Below, piece after piece: positions 62,185 through 64,000 of a DNA stretch of 64,000 nucleotides (position 1 is its first letter; every line of letters starts with the position of its first letter). The stretch is from Heracleum sosnowskyi. Its lineage: Eukaryota; Streptophyta; Magnoliopsida; Apiales; Apiaceae. The notes under the pieces were generated by a model. The model saw only the letters and a program-made list of their open reading frames with translations. It had not been told where the DNA came from and ran no database searches. The DNA lies in contig CM061245.1 of the NCBI GenBank assembly GCA_030848705.1, positions 67,978,006 through 68,042,005 of the forward strand, in the 5' to 3' direction. Made by a program: the position numbers and the translations under genes.

Positions 62185-62265
62185 CCAGTGGCGTCCCACT
62201 GGACTTCTACCACACAGATAGAAAGTACCTGAATCCCCTATATATATATAGGGTTGTTCATCTTA
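62185..62265 (+). promoter_or_regulatory. TATA promoter-like block, inverted copy of 54370-54450
   Basis: GGCGTCCCACTGGACTTC, CACACAGATAG, CCCCTATATATATATAGGG and TTGTT appear in the same order as the minus-strand block at 54.4 kb. A palindromic CCCTATATATATATAGGG is at its centre. Confidence 0.4.
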
Positions 62266-64000
62266 GTTACAACAAGGAGGATTAAGAATTTAGGAGGAAC
62301 ATATGAAAGGTTTAAGAGTTCCAAAGGTTTATATTATATATGTATATAATTTTGGATCAAGTAGCCCCTGAACAATAGAGGTCTTTCGTAGAGAATAAAA
62401 TAATAGAATTGAAAAATTGAGTCTTTTAAAAAAGGTAAATTGAATAAAATCAATGACTAGTTGTGAATAGACTTATCCTTACATCGAACGAATGGAGGTA
62501 ATCACGCCTTGTCTCATGTAGATGGTCCTTAGGGGAGTAAATTTCTAGTCTGAGCTTATAGGTATGTCCCGCTAGTAAATCAACTTATGCAATCTTGTAT
62601 AAAGAAGGAATTTACACTTTGGCCACTCCTCTAGATGAATGTCCCTATCACGAGGGTAAAATCGTTATCATATCGCAAAGAATCTATCTAAGTCTTTCTA
62701 GACGTTATCTTAGAGCTTCTACTGTCAATCAACTCTAACTATACTTGGTTCGGAACTCTGCGGGGTGTTTCCTATAGCGCTCGCGATGTAGCCGTAGTCG
62801 CAAATGAAATTCGGAAAGTACATAAAGATTTACAGGTGATGTCTTCTGAACTGGTAGCTCTGACGCTCTGATTGACTCTTCCAGCTTCGAATTAGTTTCC
62901 TTGTCCGTAACCCGATCTTCAGATGGTTCCAGCGTATACTCTCTCGATATGTCGGAATACGATATAACATGGAAGTGCGTAAATTAAGATAATATTTCTA
63001 CATAAAATTCGGCATGACCTATTCGTAAAATGGACTATGCCCTGTTTTAACAATATCTCAAATACTTACTCAATCATCCACACATAATCCATAAGTCTTT
63101 CAATATTCCATCTGTCTCCAATCCCTTTTTTTTCTACACGTAAGAAATAACTCTGCCTTGACATGCAGCTATACTATAAGAAAATAAATTTACCCAATAG
63201 GTAATGGCAATCTCCACTTGGTCGGGTGCATGCACTGATACTGATATTGACGACTCTGGCTTAGGAAAAGAAATCTCAGATGAAGGTTAATCTCTCGAAA
63301 CAACCATTATTTGTAACAACACAACAATAAACCAAGAAGATACTTAAACGGTAAAGGGTCATCTTAATTCTACCAGTACTCGTCCTAAAGGTAACCTACA
63401 TCTACAAATCCTATCTTACCTATGAAGCTTAAGTCCTAGAGCGAACCTATCCTATTGGTCAAAACTATATTCATAAATCCTAACTCAAACTCTATGTGAG
63501 TTTGCTCATTGTTTTTCCTATCTTAGACTCTTCTACCTATTCTTGTTTCAGTGACCAATAACCTATTAACGGTATCATTTGCATCAAGGCACAGGGAAAT
63601 CATGGTACAAAAGACATAATAACTTCAGGGTAAAAGATTCATGGCAATCCGTTATAATAATTTTAATCAAAACTTTATAAAAACTATTTTATGATGCTAT
63701 GGATTACAGCCGGTGATCAGCCGTGAAGTAATCCCGAACCGCGCTGGGTTCTCAAATATAAAGGGGATCCCTAGGCAACATTTAAGCCTATCAATAAGTG
63801 TGAAAAGGACTTGCGTCTAATCCAATCCACCAATTCAAGAAAACGTTTGTTTCATTTCAAATATTCTTTTATTGTATAACATGGATGCCAGGGTGATAAC
63901 AACACTAACAATATCAAAGGGATCATTATCAATCATAAGTCAATGGTATACTAGGGATTTCTTTTGAGAATTTAGTTTGAATGAAAGTTAAAGTTTGACT
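62266..64000. other. Unresolved AT-rich repeat DNA, no gene seen
   Basis: No ORF with a recognisable product, no primer site or LTR boundary. Apart from the 62-bp repeat at 63565 nothing matches other parts of the window by eye. The last 400 bp could be part of a decayed gypsy LTR; this is only an impression. Confidence 0.5.
63565..63626 (+). repeat. 62-bp exact direct repeat, copy 2
   Basis: Identical by eye to 56104-56165. Flanks differ at once on both sides, so it is not simply an aligned second LTR. Confidence 0.9.

Larger units (their letters stand above)
55670..62240 (-). mobile_element. Decayed chromovirus G (Ty3/gypsy, Tekay-like)
   Basis: In minus direction, remnants in the order gag, zinc knuckle, protease, start of RT, (gap), integrase, chromodomain, polypurine tract, LTR. 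Every coding part has several stops or shifts. Most of RT and all of RNase H are missing, with an AC-rich stretch in their place. The right end and 5' LTR cannot be placed with confidence; 62240 is approximate. Confidence 0.75.

Noticed and set aside
1..64000. Host protein-coding genes, tRNA or rRNA genes
   Set aside because: All long frames belong to retroelements; no cloverleaf or rRNA sequence was noticed. TGGTATCAGAGC sites are primer sites, not tRNA genes.

Overview
This window is plant nuclear DNA made almost entirely of long terminal repeat (LTR) retrotransposons inserted into one another. I see no cellular protein gene, rRNA, tRNA or CRISPR. The host is probably a eudicot: the copia elements are of the Sirevirus/SIRE kind (tRNA-iMet primer site, gag with three CCHC knuckles, PR-IN-RT-RNase H pol, large extra 3' ORF), and one gypsy element is a chromodomain-bearing Tekay-like chromovirus. 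The species cannot be fixed from this sequence.

Layout. (H) 1-579: integrase fragment of a copia element. (D) 580-2108, minus: LTR and 3' ORF end of another copia, inserted in H. (E) starts at 2109: a very long gypsy 5' LTR, about 4.9 kb once insertions are removed, in four pieces: 2109-2640, 23984-25227, 29354-29554 and 50719-53620. It is followed by a tRNA-Met primer site and decayed internal DNA to 55669. Three insertions split the LTR: (A1) copia 2641-23978, target duplication ATCTA; (F) a 4.1-kb solo gypsy LTR 25228-29348, duplication TCAGT; (B) copia 29555-50713, minus, duplication ATTTA. A1 holds its close relative (A2) at 13446-22771, duplication GTTTT. B holds another copia family (C) at 39999-49175, duplication AAGGT. 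(G), a decayed minus-strand chromovirus, runs from 55670 to about 62 kb. From there to 64000 only unresolved old repeat DNA is visible.

State of the elements. A2 is the youngest: its LTRs differ at 2 of 621 positions by eye, and gag and pol are open; only its 3' ORF is truncated. B has near-identical LTRs and an open 3' ORF, but gag and pol each carry a one-base frameshift and gag is split by C. A1 has several nonsense and frameshift lesions. C has lost its primer-binding site and RNase H, and its truncated RT is fused in frame to its 3' ORF.

Points worth attention: each copia family repeats its own short motif in LTR and coding linkers, often in opposite orientation; polypurine tracts recur inside the elements; tandem leader hairpins show a compensatory change; a splice-acceptor-like sequence lies at the gag/pol boundary in all three families although the reading-frame relation differs; and A1 carries an antisense ORF with its own TATA-like promoter.
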